Shown: positions 9,197 through 17,914, numbered from the stretch's first letter. The stretch: 64,000 nt of DNA from an uncultured Clostridia bacterium (GCA_910589185.1 CAJUSU010000006.1:1-64000); one strand, 5' to 3'. A program made the numbers and translations. The notes: generated by a model not told the origin, from the letters alone.

Positions 9197-9881
9197 ATGG
9201 ATACAAAAGAATTGGAAAAGAGTATTGGATATGATTTTAAAGATAAAGAATTGTTAAAGAAGGCACTTACACATACCTCTTATGCATATGAACATCATGT
9301 AGAAAGTAATGAAAAATTAGAATTTTTAGGAGATAGTATTTTAGAGTTTTTATCTAGTAAATATATTTATCGCAATTATCCAAAATTAAAAGAAGGAGAA
9401 ATGACTAAAGTGAGAGCGGAAGTAGTTTGCGAGGATAGTTTATATATTGTTGCACAAAAACATCATTTTAGTGATTTCTTGTATTTAGGGAAAAGTGAAG
9501 CAGTGAGTCATGGCAGAAATAAGCCGGCGATTTTAGCAGATAGTGTGGAAGCAGTTATTGCAGCAATGTATTTTGATGGTGGTTTAGAAGAGGCAGAAAA
9601 GTTTATTATTGCAAACTTAAAAGAAGCCATAGAAAAGTCTAGCAAGAATGTGGGAATGAAAGACCATAAAACAGTATTGCAAGAAAAATTGCAAGAAAAT
9701 GGCAATGTTCATATTAGCTATGAGGTACTAGAAACTGTTGGACCAGACCATGACAAAACCTTTGTAGTTGAGGTTTCTTGTGATGGAAGAAAATTAGCTA
9801 CACGGAAGCGGTAAAACAAAAAAGCAAGCGGAAATGCAAGCAGCAGAAAAGGCTTTAAATAATATTGCAAAGAATATTTAA
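9197..9881 (+). CDS. rnc: Ribonuclease III, frameshifted near the C-terminus
   Basis: RNase III cleaves double-stranded RNA in rRNA and mRNA processing. The catalytic signature NEKLEFLGDSILEF and the second acidic motif around 'LADSVEAVIAAMYFDGG' are intact, and a dsRNA-binding domain follows (K-T-x-L-Q-E). The initial frame stops at 9814 after LATRKR, but the adjacent frame continues with GSGKTKKQAEMQAAEKAL, the expected end of the dsRBD, to a stop at 9881. Dropping one base at about 9803 (ACA-c-GGA) restores a normal protein of about 227 aa. The choice between sequencing error and real mutation cannot be made here; loss of the last dsRBD helix would weaken substrate binding. Confidence 0.9.
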
Positions 9882-9955
9882 ACAAAAGATATGCAAATAT
9901 AAAAAGAAGAATGTAAATTTTGGAAATAGAACAAGAATAGAATGGAGAAATAACT

Positions 9956-11011
9956 GTGAAGAAGGAATATATTATACCAATTTTCGTACCACATTTAGGT
10001 TGCCCCTATAAATGTACCTTTTGTGACCAGACTAAAATTAGCGGACAACAAAAACAAGTAACAGCAGAAGATGTAAGAGAAACCATAGAATATTATTTGA
10101 AAAACTTTCGAGATGATTCTAAATATGTTGAGGTAGCTTTCTTTGGTGGAAGTTTTACAGCAATTGATGAAAAAATACAAAATGAATTACTAGAAGCAGC
10201 AAACGAATATATTGCAAAAGGAAAGGTAAATAGTATTCGTATTTCTACAAGGCCAGACTATATCACTAAAGATATTTTAAAAAGACTAAAAAGATACAAG
10301 GTAAAGACGATTGAATTAGGTGTACAGTCCACCAATGACTATATTTTATCGAAATGCCAAAGAGGTCATACATTTGAAGATGTGAAGAAAGCCTCCAAAT
10401 TAATTCGATGGAATAGGTTTATTCTAGGACATCAAATGATGATAGGACTTCCAGAAAGTACAAAACTAGATGAGATGAATACAGCAAAACAATTAATTAA
10501 ATTAAAGCCCAAAATAGTTCGTATTTATCCCGTTTTAGTCATTAAGGGAACAAAGTTAGAAGAGGAATATCAAGCAGGAGAATATCTACCACTTACAGTG
10601 GAGCAAGCAGTAGACCGTTCTAAAGAAGTAATGCAATTGTTTAATCAAAAGAAAATTCAAGTGATTAGATTAGGCTTACAAAATACAGAAGAAATAGCAG
10701 ACCCAAATGCAGACAGTAGCCAAGTAGTTGCAGGTCCATACCACCCAGCGTTTAGACAATTAGTAGAAGACAGCATGTGGTATGAGGAAATTGTGGGGCA
10801 AATTAAAAAGTTCAATGTAAAAGTAAAACAGGTCAAAATAAAGGCAAATCCTGAAAATGTGAACAATATCATAGGACATAAAAAGGAAAATATTTTGAAG
10901 CTAAAAGAAATATATGAAGTGGATGTTACTGTTGAACCAGATGAACAAATTAAAAAAGGAAAATTTAAAATTGAAATTGAAAAAACTTTTAATGATTTTT
11001 TAGCCGTGTGA
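9956..11011 (+). CDS. Elp3-family radical SAM protein
   Basis: 351 aa. The 4Fe-4S/SAM motif CPYKCTFC lies at about residues 18-25, followed by 'FFGGSFTAI' and a TIM-barrel with 'STRPD.I' and 'ELGVQS'. The C-terminal GNAT domain of eukaryotic Elp3 is absent; instead there is a Lys-rich tail. Bacterial members near rnc/acpP are annotated as Elp3-like radical SAM proteins and probably modify RNA; the exact reaction is unknown to me. The start is GTG, 75 bp after the restored rnc end. Family is sure, function is not. Confidence 0.85.
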   Translation: MKKEYIIPIFVPHLGCPYKCTFCDQTKISGQQKQVTAEDVRETIEYYLKNFRDDSKYVEVAFFGGSFTAIDEKIQNELLEAANEYIAKGKVNSIRISTRPDYITKDILKRLKRYKVKTIELGVQSTNDYILSKCQRGHTFEDVKKASKLIRWNRFILGHQMMIGLPESTKLDEMNTAKQLIKLKPKIVRIYPVLVIKGTKLEEEYQAGEYLPLTVEQAVDRSKEVMQLFNQKKIQVIRLGLQNTEEIADPNADSSQVVAGPYHPAFRQLVEDSMWYEEIVGQIKKFNVKVKQVKIKANPENVNNIIGHKKENILKLKEIYEVDVTVEPDEQIKKGKFKIEIEKTFNDFLAV

Positions 11012-11079
11012 GCGTAAGCGAATTTAAGATAGCTCTAGGAACGCTAGTGACGTAGAGATATTTTATGCAGAGGCACGGA
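11003..11079 (+). other. Candidate structured RNA overlapping the end of the radical SAM gene
   Basis: The segment is richer in G and C than its surroundings. CCGTG (11004-11008) can pair with CACGG (11074-11078), enclosing CTCTA/TAGAG (11033-11037, 11053-11057) and a small GCGTAAGC hairpin. No known class recognised. Confidence 0.25.
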
Positions 11080-11127
11080 TAAGTTATACGTAATGAAATG
11101 AAGTTTTCTTAGACGTGTGAATAAAAT

Positions 11128-11161
11128 CACCTATTATTACCAATACTTGTAATGATAGGTG
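11128..11161 (+). promoter_or_regulatory. Hairpin covering the ribosome site of the YitT gene
   Basis: A 13-bp stem (11128-11140 with 11149-11161, one G-T pair) has the likely Shine-Dalgarno AGGTGG (11157-11162) in its 3' arm, seven bases before the ATG at 11170. It may be a terminator of the upstream gene (TTTCTTT follows) or a translational switch. Confidence 0.5.
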
Positions 11162-11169
11162 GTTTCTTT

Positions 11170-12039
11170 ATGGATTATGTAAAAAGTAAAAAAGTATTCA
11201 ATTTTAAAAAATATTTCATAGATTTATTATATTTAGTATTAGGTTGTTTCATTATGGCAATGGGAACATCTCTGTTTTTGCTTCCAAATCAGTTATCTTC
11301 AGGAGGCTTTTCAGGTGTTGCAACCATTATTTACTATTTATTTCAGTTCCCGTTAGGAACAGTCATGCTCGTTTTAAATATTCCCTTTTTTATATGGGCC
11401 TTATTTAAAGTAGGAAAGGAATTATTGATAAAGTCAGTCATAGGAACAGTACTACTGGCAACATTTATTGACCTTTTAGACTATGTGCCACAACTAACCA
11501 ATGACAGATTTCTCTCTTGCATTTATGGTGGTGTATGTATTGGAATTGGTATGGCATTAGTATTAAAATCAGGTTCTTCAACAGGAGGAACAGACTTAAT
11601 TACCTACATTGCAAGAGCATACAAGCCATATATTGGAACAAGTAGGGTCATTGTCATTATTGACATTATCATTGTAACCCTAAATGTATTCTTCTTTAAA
11701 AAGATAGAAATAGGGCTTTATTCTGCTATCAGTATTTATATCATGGGCAAAATGATAGATATCGTTTTCGAAGGTGTTAACTTCACAAAAATGATGTTTG
11801 TTATTTCTAATCAATACAAAGAAATTGCAAAAGAAGTAGGAGATAATCTAGGAAGAGGAAGTACAGGAATTTATGCAAAGGGAATGTATACGAGAGAAAA
11901 GAAAATGATGTTAATGTGTGTGGGGACAAGAAATGAGATAGCTAAAATTAAGCAAATTGCAACTAGAATGGATCCAAAAGCATTCATCATTATTATGAAT
12001 GCAAGAGAAGCATGGGGAAAAGGGTTTAAAAAGGTCTAA
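11170..12039 (+). CDS. YitT-family membrane protein (DUF2179)
   Basis: Multi-pass membrane protein with 'GTSLFLLPNQLSSGGFSGVATI', 'GGTDLITYIA' and a soluble C-terminal DUF2179 domain ('GRG.TGIYAKGMYT..EK.ML', 'DPKAFIIIMNAREAWG'). I place the start at 11170 (MDYVKSKKV), which follows AGGTGG; an in-frame ATG at 11152 lies inside the hairpin. Members are widespread in Firmicutes and the transported substrate is not established. About 289 aa, normal length. Confidence 0.88.
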   Translation: MDYVKSKKVFNFKKYFIDLLYLVLGCFIMAMGTSLFLLPNQLSSGGFSGVATIIYYLFQFPLGTVMLVLNIPFFIWALFKVGKELLIKSVIGTVLLATFIDLLDYVPQLTNDRFLSCIYGGVCIGIGMALVLKSGSSTGGTDLITYIARAYKPYIGTSRVIVIIDIIIVTLNVFFFKKIEIGLYSAISIYIMGKMIDIVFEGVNFTKMMFVISNQYKEIAKEVGDNLGRGSTGIYAKGMYTREKKMMLMCVGTRNEIAKIKQIATRMDPKAFIIIMNAREAWGKGFKKV

Positions 12040-12102
12040 AAAGGTAAATAAATCTTTATCAATTCATTGAAACTCTAAGCCCAATTTGATACAATAAATA
12101 GT

Positions 12103-12969
12103 ATGAAAGAGCAAATTTATCAAATACCTAAAATAGAAACATTCCAAGCACAGCACATCTTTGAATGTGGACAATGCTTTAGATGGAATCAAGAAAAGGA
12201 CGGCAGTTATACTGGGGTCTTTCAAAATAATGTACTAAATGTGAAAGAAGAAAAGGCTAAAATTACTTTTCAAGGAATTTGCCAAAAAGATATTCAAGAA
12301 GTAATAACAGAGTATTTTGACTTAAATAGAAACTATGAAGAAATACAAAAAACATTAAATCAAGTGGACGAGCCATTAAAACAAAGTATTTCCTATGGAA
12401 AAGGAATCAGGCTATTAAATCAAGACTTATGGGAAACCATTATATCTTTCATCATTTCAGCGAATAACAATATTCCAAGAATCAAGGGAATTATAGAGAG
12501 AATTTCGAAACAATATGGTAACAAGATAGAATGGAAAGAGAAAAACTATTATACATTTCCAAGCATAGAACAGTTATCTAAAGCCAGCATAAAGGAATTA
12601 AGAGCATTAGGATTAGGCTTTAGAGATAAGTATGTATATGAAACAACACAAACTATTTTAAAGAGAGAAGTCGATTTAGAAAAGTTACATCTAGAAAAGG
12701 ATACTAAAAAAGTACAAGATACATTATTAACCTTATCAGGAGTGGGACCAAAGGTGGCAGATTGTATTATGCTATTTTCTACTCTAAAAAGATTAGACGT
12801 TTTTCCAATAGATGTATGGGTTAGAAGAGTCATGAATGATTTATATATTCACAATTCACAAGAAGAAAAAGTGAAGAAAAAAGAAATCGAAAAGTTAGCA
12901 AAGCGAAAATATGGTGAGTTAGCAGGAATAGCACAGCAGTATTTGTTCTATTGGAAAAGAGAAGCTTAA
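12103..12969 (+). CDS. 8-oxoguanine DNA glycosylase / AP lyase (OGG1 type)
   Basis: 288 aa. The N-terminal OGG domain has the signature 'FECGQCFRWN'. The HhH-GPD domain has 'ISANNNIPRI' and 'LSGVGPKVADCIMLF', with the Schiff-base lysine in GVGPK and the catalytic aspartate in 'FPIDVWVRR'. It removes oxidised guanine from DNA and cleaves the abasic site. Its end overlaps upstream sequence of addB (12987), so the two form a DNA-repair transcript. Confidence 0.88.
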   Translation: MKEQIYQIPKIETFQAQHIFECGQCFRWNQEKDGSYTGVFQNNVLNVKEEKAKITFQGICQKDIQEVITEYFDLNRNYEEIQKTLNQVDEPLKQSISYGKGIRLLNQDLWETIISFIISANNNIPRIKGIIERISKQYGNKIEWKEKNYYTFPSIEQLSKASIKELRALGLGFRDKYVYETTQTILKREVDLEKLHLEKDTKKVQDTLLTLSGVGPKVADCIMLFSTLKRLDVFPIDVWVRRVMNDLYIHNSQEEKVKKKEIEKLAKRKYGELAGIAQQYLFYWKREA

Positions 12970-12986
12970 GCCAAAGGAGGAAAAAG

Positions 12987-13847
12987 ATGAGCCTACGAAT
13001 TATTTATGGTACAGCAGGAACAGGGAAAAGTACCTATTTGTTTCAAGAAATACAAGAAAAGCTAAAACAAAAAGGACAAGAGAATATCAAAGTAATTACA
13101 CCAGAGCAATTTTCCTTTACGCTAGAGAAAAAGTTGTTAGAATTTGCACCATCAAGTAGTGTTTTATCAGCAGAGGTAATCACCTTCAACCGTATGGCTT
13201 ATCGTATTTTAGAAGAAGTAGGAGGAAAAACGAAGAAGCATTTAACAAAGAGTGGAAGAGTCATGCTGTTAGATGAAATTTTACTTTCTCAAAAAAATGA
13301 TTTTACTTTTTTAGGAAAAACAGATGAAAATATAGATATGATAGCAACTCAGATTACAGAACTAAAAAAGCACCATGTTTCCACAGAAGCACTAAGAGAA
13401 ATTGCACAAAATACACCAGATGTGTACTTGCAAAAGAAATTGCAAGATATTTATAAAATATATGAAACATATACTACTAGAATTCAAAACCAATACATAG
13501 ATGAAAATGACAATTTAACAATTTTAGCAGAGAAATTAGAGCAGTCTTCACAATTTCAAAATTGTGATATTTATTTAGATGAGTTTGTAGGGTTCACTTT
13601 GCAAGAATATCACATTTTGCGTGAATTGCTGAAGATTTCTAAAACGATAACTGTCACAGTTTGTGCAGATAACTTAGACGAAAATACAAACCCTGACCAT
13701 GATAGTTTTTATGCCAATAAGCAAACAGTAGCAAGGCTAATGAAGATAGCTAGGGAAGAGAACGTGAAAGTAGAAGAGCCTATTAACTTAAATGAGGTAA
13801 GTACTTCTAAAGAGCAAGATGTCATTTCCAAGAAGCGGGAGATTTAA
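12987..13847 (+). CDS. addB: AddB helicase-nuclease subunit, N-terminal part (frameshifted)
   Basis: The ATG at 12987 follows AAAGGAGG; the longer frame starting at 12951 is unlikely because it overlaps the glycosylase and lacks this site. Walker A is GTAGTGKST (about residues 8-16), followed by 'VITPEQFSF.LEKKL' and 'ITFNRMAYR', all typical of AddB. The frame ends at 13847 and the protein resumes in the next frame from about 13840. Removing one G in GCGGG (13835-13839) gives a continuous 'KKRRFKTPELKHL' junction. AddAB processes double-strand breaks for recombination. Confidence 0.88.
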   Translation: MSLRIIYGTAGTGKSTYLFQEIQEKLKQKGQENIKVITPEQFSFTLEKKLLEFAPSSSVLSAEVITFNRMAYRILEEVGGKTKKHLTKSGRVMLLDEILLSQKNDFTFLGKTDENIDMIATQITELKKHHVSTEALREIAQNTPDVYLQKKLQDIYKIYETYTTRIQNQYIDENDNLTILAEKLEQSSQFQNCDIYLDEFVGFTLQEYHILRELLKISKTITVTVCADNLDENTNPDHDSFYANKQTVARLMKIAREENVKVEEPINLNEVSTSKEQDVISKKREI

Positions 13848-16365
13848 AACACCAGAGTTAAAGCACCTAGCAGAAAATATGGGAGAAGCTTTCTATCATA
13901 AATATGAGAGAGAAGTACAGAATGTATCTGTATTTTTAGCCAATAACCCATATTCTGAAATAGAGCATATTGCCATAGAAATTACGAAGCTAGTAAAAGA
14001 AAAAGGGTATCGTTATGAAGATATTGCCGTAATTACTAAAGATTTAGGCACTTATGGTAGCCTATGCAAAGCAATTTTTAGAAGTTATCACATTCCAGTA
14101 TTCATGGACGAAGAGAAAGACCTAAGTGAAAATGTACTCATAAAATGGATATTGTCTTTATTAGACATTTTCGTAAAGAATTGGTCTTATGAAGCGGTAC
14201 TAGGATATGTCAAAACAGGTTTTACCAATTTAGAAGAACATGAGATATCCTTATTAGAAAATTACAGCTTAAAATGGGGATTAAAGGGCAATAAATGGTA
14301 TGCCAGAGAGTGGAAGTTTTATGATGAAACAGATGATGAAAAGCAAATGATTCTATATGCCAAAGAACAAATAGTAGAACCATTATTGCAATTCAAAGAA
14401 CAACTAAAAGGATTAAAAACAGTCAAACAAATTACACAAAGTTTACATCACTTCATGTTAGAAAATCATATTCCAGAGATACTAGAAAAAAAGATATCTC
14501 ATTTAGAAAAGATAAATGAATTAGAAAGAATGAATGAGTATATTACTAGTTGGAAAGTAGTAGAACAAGTATTAGAAGAACTTTTGCAAGTTTTAGGGAA
14601 CGAAGAAATTACGTTTGAAAGATATAGCAAAATCTTGAAAATGGGATTTGAAGCTAGTCATTTAGGAGCAATTCCCGGGACAGCAGACCAAGTGATGATA
14701 GGAGATACAGACCGCTCAAGGTCACATAAAGTAAGAGCAGTGCTTATTATAGGGTTAAATGACGGAGTTTTTCCGGGCAACCATAAAGAAGAGGGCTTTT
14801 TAGATGACAGAGATAGAGAGGTTTTAAAAGAGCAAGGGATAGAACTTGCCAAAGGAACAATAGAACAACTATATGATGACCATTTTAACATTTATAAAGC
14901 ATTTACAACTGCGGAAGAAAAGCTATATTTATCCTATGTTTCATCTGACAGTGAAGGAAAATCGCTAAGACCTTCTATTATGCTAAACAAAGTAAAAAGA
15001 ATGTTTCCAATGCTACAAGAAGAAAGTGATGTTGTAGAAAGAAAGAGTGAGGTTTTGTTAGCAGAAACGACTTTTGACGAATTGCTAATACAATTGAGGA
15101 AATTCCAAGAAGGAGAAGAAATAGATAAGGTTTGGTTTCAGTTATATAGATATTATCAAGCCTATGAGCCCGAAAAGTTAGTTAGCAGTTTAAAAGCTTT
15201 ACAATACAAAAACGTACCAGAAAAATTACAAAAAACAAACTTAGAGAAGCTATATGGTAACACCTTGAAAACTAGCATTTCTAGGTTAGAACAGTATGAG
15301 TCTTGTGCTTTTTCCTATTATTTAAAATATGGATTAAAATTGCAAGAACAAAGTACTTTCCAAGTAGGAACTATAGACACGGGGAATTTTATGCATGAAG
15401 TGATTGATTGTTTTTTTGATTACTTAGAAGAAAGAGAGTTATCTGTTAAGCAATTGACAGAGGAACAAGTAGCACAGATTACAGAAGAAATCGTACAAGA
15501 GAAATTGACTTTGAAGAAATATGATGTTTTCCAAAGTATACCAAAATACCGAGTATTAGCACAAAGACTAAAAAAAGTGGTGCTTAGGTCAATGGAGTAT
15601 ATTGTAAATAGCTTGAAGTATAGTGAATTTGAAGTATTTGGACATGAAATGGAATTCAAACAAGGGAAAGATTATGAGCCAATCATTCTAGAACTGCAAG
15701 ACGGGAAAAAGGTAGAAATTACAGGAAAAATTGATAGAGTAGACATTGCCAAAACACCAGAGGGCAACTATATTCGTATTATAGACTATAAATCTTCGAT
15801 TAAAAATATTGATTTAAATGAGGTGCTAGCAGGGTTACAATTACAGTTGTTAACTTACTTGGATGCGACTTGCAAAAAAGAAGATGTATTGCCAGCAGGT
15901 GTATTCTATTTTCCACTAATTGACCCTATTCTAAACAGTGATAGGAGTTTAGCAGAAGAACAAATCAAGGAAGAATTACAGAAACAATTTAAAATGAAAG
16001 GCTTAATTTTAGCAGATGTGAATGTAGTTAAGAAAATGGATACAAACTTAGTGTCAGGTAATTCTAATATTGTTCCAGCATATATTAACAAAGGGGGAGA
16101 AGTAAGTGACAAAGCAAGTACTTTGAATAGGAAGCAGTTTGAGAATTTACAAAATTATATGGAAAAGATTTTGAAACAAATCTCCAAAGAAATATTAGAA
16201 GGGAATATCAAGATAGAGCCATATTATCAGGTGCAAAACAAGAAAACACCTTGTGAGTATTGCATTTATAAATCGATTTGCCAGTTTAATCAAGTGACGA
16301 AAAATGATTATCGATATATTTCGAATAATAGTAAGGAATATGTATTAGAGCAGATGAAAAAATAA
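13819..16365 (+). CDS. addB: AddB helicase-nuclease subunit, C-terminal part (frameshifted)
   Basis: Continues AddB from 'RFKTPELKHLAENM' through the helicase-like core ('DTDRSRSHKVRAVLIIGLNDGVFPG') to the RecB-type nuclease domain, with the catalytic DYK in 'IRIIDYKSS', and the C-terminal FeS cysteines 'CEYCIYKSICQF' (a fourth ligand is the Cys in 'YESCAFSYYLKYGL'). The apparent start at 13819 has no ribosome site and lies within the upstream frame, so this is not an independent gene. With the N-terminal part it totals about 1130 aa, normal for AddB. No addA follows within the window. Confidence 0.9.
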   Translation: MSFPRSGRFKTPELKHLAENMGEAFYHKYEREVQNVSVFLANNPYSEIEHIAIEITKLVKEKGYRYEDIAVITKDLGTYGSLCKAIFRSYHIPVFMDEEKDLSENVLIKWILSLLDIFVKNWSYEAVLGYVKTGFTNLEEHEISLLENYSLKWGLKGNKWYAREWKFYDETDDEKQMILYAKEQIVEPLLQFKEQLKGLKTVKQITQSLHHFMLENHIPEILEKKISHLEKINELERMNEYITSWKVVEQVLEELLQVLGNEEITFERYSKILKMGFEASHLGAIPGTADQVMIGDTDRSRSHKVRAVLIIGLNDGVFPGNHKEEGFLDDRDREVLKEQGIELAKGTIEQLYDDHFNIYKAFTTAEEKLYLSYVSSDSEGKSLRPSIMLNKVKRMFPMLQEESDVVERKSEVLLAETTFDELLIQLRKFQEGEEIDKVWFQLYRYYQAYEPEKLVSSLKALQYKNVPEKLQKTNLEKLYGNTLKTSISRLEQYESCAFSYYLKYGLKLQEQSTFQVGTIDTGNFMHEVIDCFFDYLEERELSVKQLTEEQVAQITEEIVQEKLTLKKYDVFQSIPKYRVLAQRLKKVVLRSMEYIVNSLKYSEFEVFGHEMEFKQGKDYEPIILELQDGKKVEITGKIDRVDIAKTPEGNYIRIIDYKSSIKNIDLNEVLAGLQLQLLTYLDATCKKEDVLPAGVFYFPLIDPILNSDRSLAEEQIKEELQKQFKMKGLILADVNVVKKMDTNLVSGNSNIVPAYINKGGEVSDKASTLNRKQFENLQNYMEKILKQISKEILEGNIKIEPYYQVQNKKTPCEYCIYKSICQFNQVTKNDYRYISNNSKEYVLEQMKK

Positions 16366-16445
16366 TGTGCTAGTAAAACAATGGTTGCAACTTTACATAA
16401 AAAATGCTATAATAGAAGCATATCTATTATAGGAGGGATATTCTT

Positions 16446-16610
16446 ATGTTATCAACCTTAGTGCAATTTTGTACACAATGGATTGGAACAGACCCTCAGT
16501 GGCCCATTCTCATTACAATTTTACTTGTGATATTAGTCCTAGTGGGACCGAGAAAATGTATGACAATTAAAAAGACAGGTGAGAATAAGTGGACCATATT
16601 TTATAGATAA
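16446..16610 (+). CDS. Small single-span membrane protein (54 aa)
   Basis: ATG at 16446 follows AGGAGGGA. The product has a short N-terminus (MLSTLVQFCTQW), one hydrophobic helix (about 21-35, ILITILLVILVLVG) and a basic tail ending in KWTIFYR. A terminator follows 23 bases later. I do not recognise it. The ribosome site and clean stop support a real gene; it sits between addB and the type III TA locus. Confidence 0.55.
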   Translation: MLSTLVQFCTQWIGTDPQWPILITILLVILVLVGPRKCMTIKKTGENKWTIFYR

Positions 16611-16633
16611 AGAAAATCAATACAGAAGAAAAA

Positions 16634-16659
16634 GAAGCGACCTTTCGGTCGCTTTTAAC
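16634..16659 (+). terminator. Terminator upstream of the TA locus
   Basis: GCGACC-TTTC-GGTCGC stem-loop (16637-16652) followed by TTTTAAC. The same stem and tail recur after the toxin gene at 17435. Confidence 0.8.
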
Positions 16660-16697
16660 ATGTATATTAAATTTTCCTGAAAATTTCTAGATAAATC

Positions 16698-16726
16698 TTG
16701 ATTTTGTAAATAAAATAGGTTATAAT
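16698..16726 (+). promoter_or_regulatory. Promoter of the type III antitoxin RNA
   Basis: TTGATT (16698-16703), a 17-bp spacer and consensus TATAAT (16721-16726), about 40 bp before the first antitoxin repeat. A perfect 9-bp inverted repeat TAGTAGATA/TATCTACTA (16738-16759) sits at the expected RNA 5' end. Confidence 0.75.
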
Positions 16727-16764
16727 AAATATACTAATAGTAGATAGTAATATCTACTATAGTT

Positions 16765-16869
16765 AAAAATGTGAGTCGCAACCCTATTTGCGACGAATAA
16801 ATGGATAGGTGAAAAAATGTGAACCGCAACCCTACTTGCGAGATATAAATGCGTAGGTGAAAAAATGTT
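16765..16869 (+). ncRNA. Type III antitoxin RNA: two 48-nt pseudoknot repeats
   Basis: Two 48-nt direct repeats (16765-16812 and 16813-16860) plus the first bases of a third (AAAAATGTT). Each begins AAAAATGTGA, forms a hairpin (GTCGCAA/TTGCGAC in unit 1; CGCAA/TTGCG in unit 2), and has a downstream segment complementary to the loop: CCTAT (16783-16787) with ATAGG (16805-16809) in unit 1, CCTAC (16831-16835) with GTAGG (16853-16857) in unit 2. The loop base and its partner change together, so the H-type pseudoknot is supported by covariation. In known type III systems such RNA is cut by the toxin into single units that inhibit it. A terminator and the toxin gene follow, as in that architecture. 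Confidence 0.82.
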
Positions 16870-16880
16870 AATTATAGTGA

Positions 16881-16917
16881 AATATGGGGGCTATTGATAA
16901 AATAGGTCCCATATTTT
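16881..16917 (+). terminator. Terminator between antitoxin repeats and toxin
   Basis: Stem AATATGGG (16881-16888) with CCCATATT (16908-16915), extended by TATT/AATA inside, then T residues. In type III systems this terminator sets the excess of antitoxin RNA over toxin mRNA. Confidence 0.82.
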
Positions 16918-16935
16918 CGTAAAGGAGGAATAAAG

Positions 16936-17409
16936 ATGAAGGCAGAAGATGGAAAGTTTTATTTTATGAAAGATAGTTTTTTTGAAGTATTTAAAGAGTA
17001 TAAAATAATGGAAAACAAAGAGAGTGGAAATAAAAGACCTTGTTACTTTTGCTTTAGAGATAGAAAAGATGAGAGGATTATATGGTTTGTTCCAATATCA
17101 ACAAAGTATGATAAGTATAAAAAAATTTATGAAAGCAAAAAATCAAAAGCTGGAAAAAGACCAGTATATAATTTTGTTTTTGGAAACGTATTAGGAAAAA
17201 AAGCGGTATTCTTAATACAGAATATTTTTCCTACTACAGAAAAGTACATAGAAGAAAAATATACTAACTCAAATATAGATGTAGAAATTCCAGCAGTAGT
17301 AAAAGAGGAAATTATTAAAACTGCATTAAGAGTGGTAAGGCTAGCAGAAGAAGGAATACATATTCCATTTTATGATATAATAGAAATGAAAAATATATTA
17401 CTAAAATAA
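16936..17409 (+). CDS. CptN-like type III toxin (endoribonuclease)
   Basis: 157 aa. Sequence features resemble CptIN-family toxins: the N-terminal 'GKFYFMKDSFFEVF', 'KRPCYFCF.D', 'IIWFVPISTKYDKYKKIY', 'VFG.VLGKKAVFLIQN.FPTTEKYIE.Y' and a C-terminal helix. Known members are sequence-specific RNases of the ToxN/AbiQ fold, active in phage abortive infection and plasmid stability. It is preceded by AAAGGAGG, an intrinsic terminator and a tandem pseudoknot RNA, which fixes the system type independently of the protein call. A terminator follows at 17431. Subfamily (CptN rather than TenpN or ToxN) is from memory of the family and should be treated as probable. Confidence 0.82.
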   Translation: MKAEDGKFYFMKDSFFEVFKEYKIMENKESGNKRPCYFCFRDRKDERIIWFVPISTKYDKYKKIYESKKSKAGKRPVYNFVFGNVLGKKAVFLIQNIFPTTEKYIEEKYTNSNIDVEIPAVVKEEIIKTALRVVRLAEEGIHIPFYDIIEMKNILLK

Positions 17410-17430
17410 TAAAAAGTAAATATAAAAGAA

Positions 17431-17457
17431 AAATGCGACCAAAGGGTCGCTTTTAAC
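17431..17457 (+). terminator. Terminator of the toxin gene
   Basis: GCGACC-AAAG-GGTCGC (17435-17450) followed by TTTTAAC; the same stem and tail as the terminator at 16637 that precedes the locus. Confidence 0.8.
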
Positions 17458-17524
17458 GTATAATACTTGACGAATTGCTCATAAATTATATAAAATAAGA
17501 AGGAAAAGAGAAAGTGAGAAAAGT

Positions 17525-17914
17525 ATGCAAGAAATTTTCAATAGCCATATAGTTTATCAAAATAAAAATGGAATAGAGTATATTCAGTTTAAAAAGTTAC
17601 TGGAATATCCAGAAGTAACACATTGTTATACATTGAGAAGCGGAGAGAGACTTAATTTTCCACCTATTTACAAAGATGAAAAAACGCTAAAACAAAGCTA
17701 TCAAAGAATTTGTGAATGCTTAGGATTAGATGCTAACAGGGTAATGAAACCACATCAAACTCATACAGATAAGATAGAGGTTGTAAATGAAGTGACAGCA
17801 TTAGAAGACGTAGATGGAATGATAACAAACCAAAAGGACTTAGTGCTACTTACTACTTCAGCAGACTGCACTTCACTACTATTTTATGACAAAGTCAAAA
17901 GAGTAAGCCGGTAA
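17525..17914 (+). CDS. pgeF: PgeF/YfiH-type polyphenol oxidase family protein, N-terminal part (frameshifted)
   Basis: The first part of a laccase-domain protein (YfiH/PgeF; purine nucleoside phosphorylase-like, or peptidoglycan-editing). Visible metal-site motifs are 'KPHQTHTDKI' and 'TTSADCTSLLFYD'. The frame stops just before the third metal motif. One extra base near 17908-17910 (AAGCCGG) separates this part from the continuation at 17940; without it the protein reads '...KRVSGNVHSGWRG...'. Confidence 0.85.
   Translation: MQEIFNSHIVYQNKNGIEYIQFKKLLEYPEVTHCYTLRSGERLNFPPIYKDEKTLKQSYQRICECLGLDANRVMKPHQTHTDKIEVVNEVTALEDVDGMITNQKDLVLLTTSADCTSLLFYDKVKRVSR

Noticed and set aside
12951..12986. 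Upstream start of addB at 12951
   Set aside because: It overlaps the glycosylase gene and has no ribosome site; the ATG at 12987 follows AAAGGAGG and gives the usual AddB N-terminus.
16765..16869. The tandem repeats as a short CRISPR array
   Set aside because: The 48-nt units abut with no unique spacers and fold as pseudoknots, followed by a terminator and a toxin gene.
16765..16917. The repeat region as a preQ1 riboswitch
   Set aside because: H-type pseudoknots suggested it, but the tandem identical units and the toxin gene do not fit, and the aptamer core is absent.
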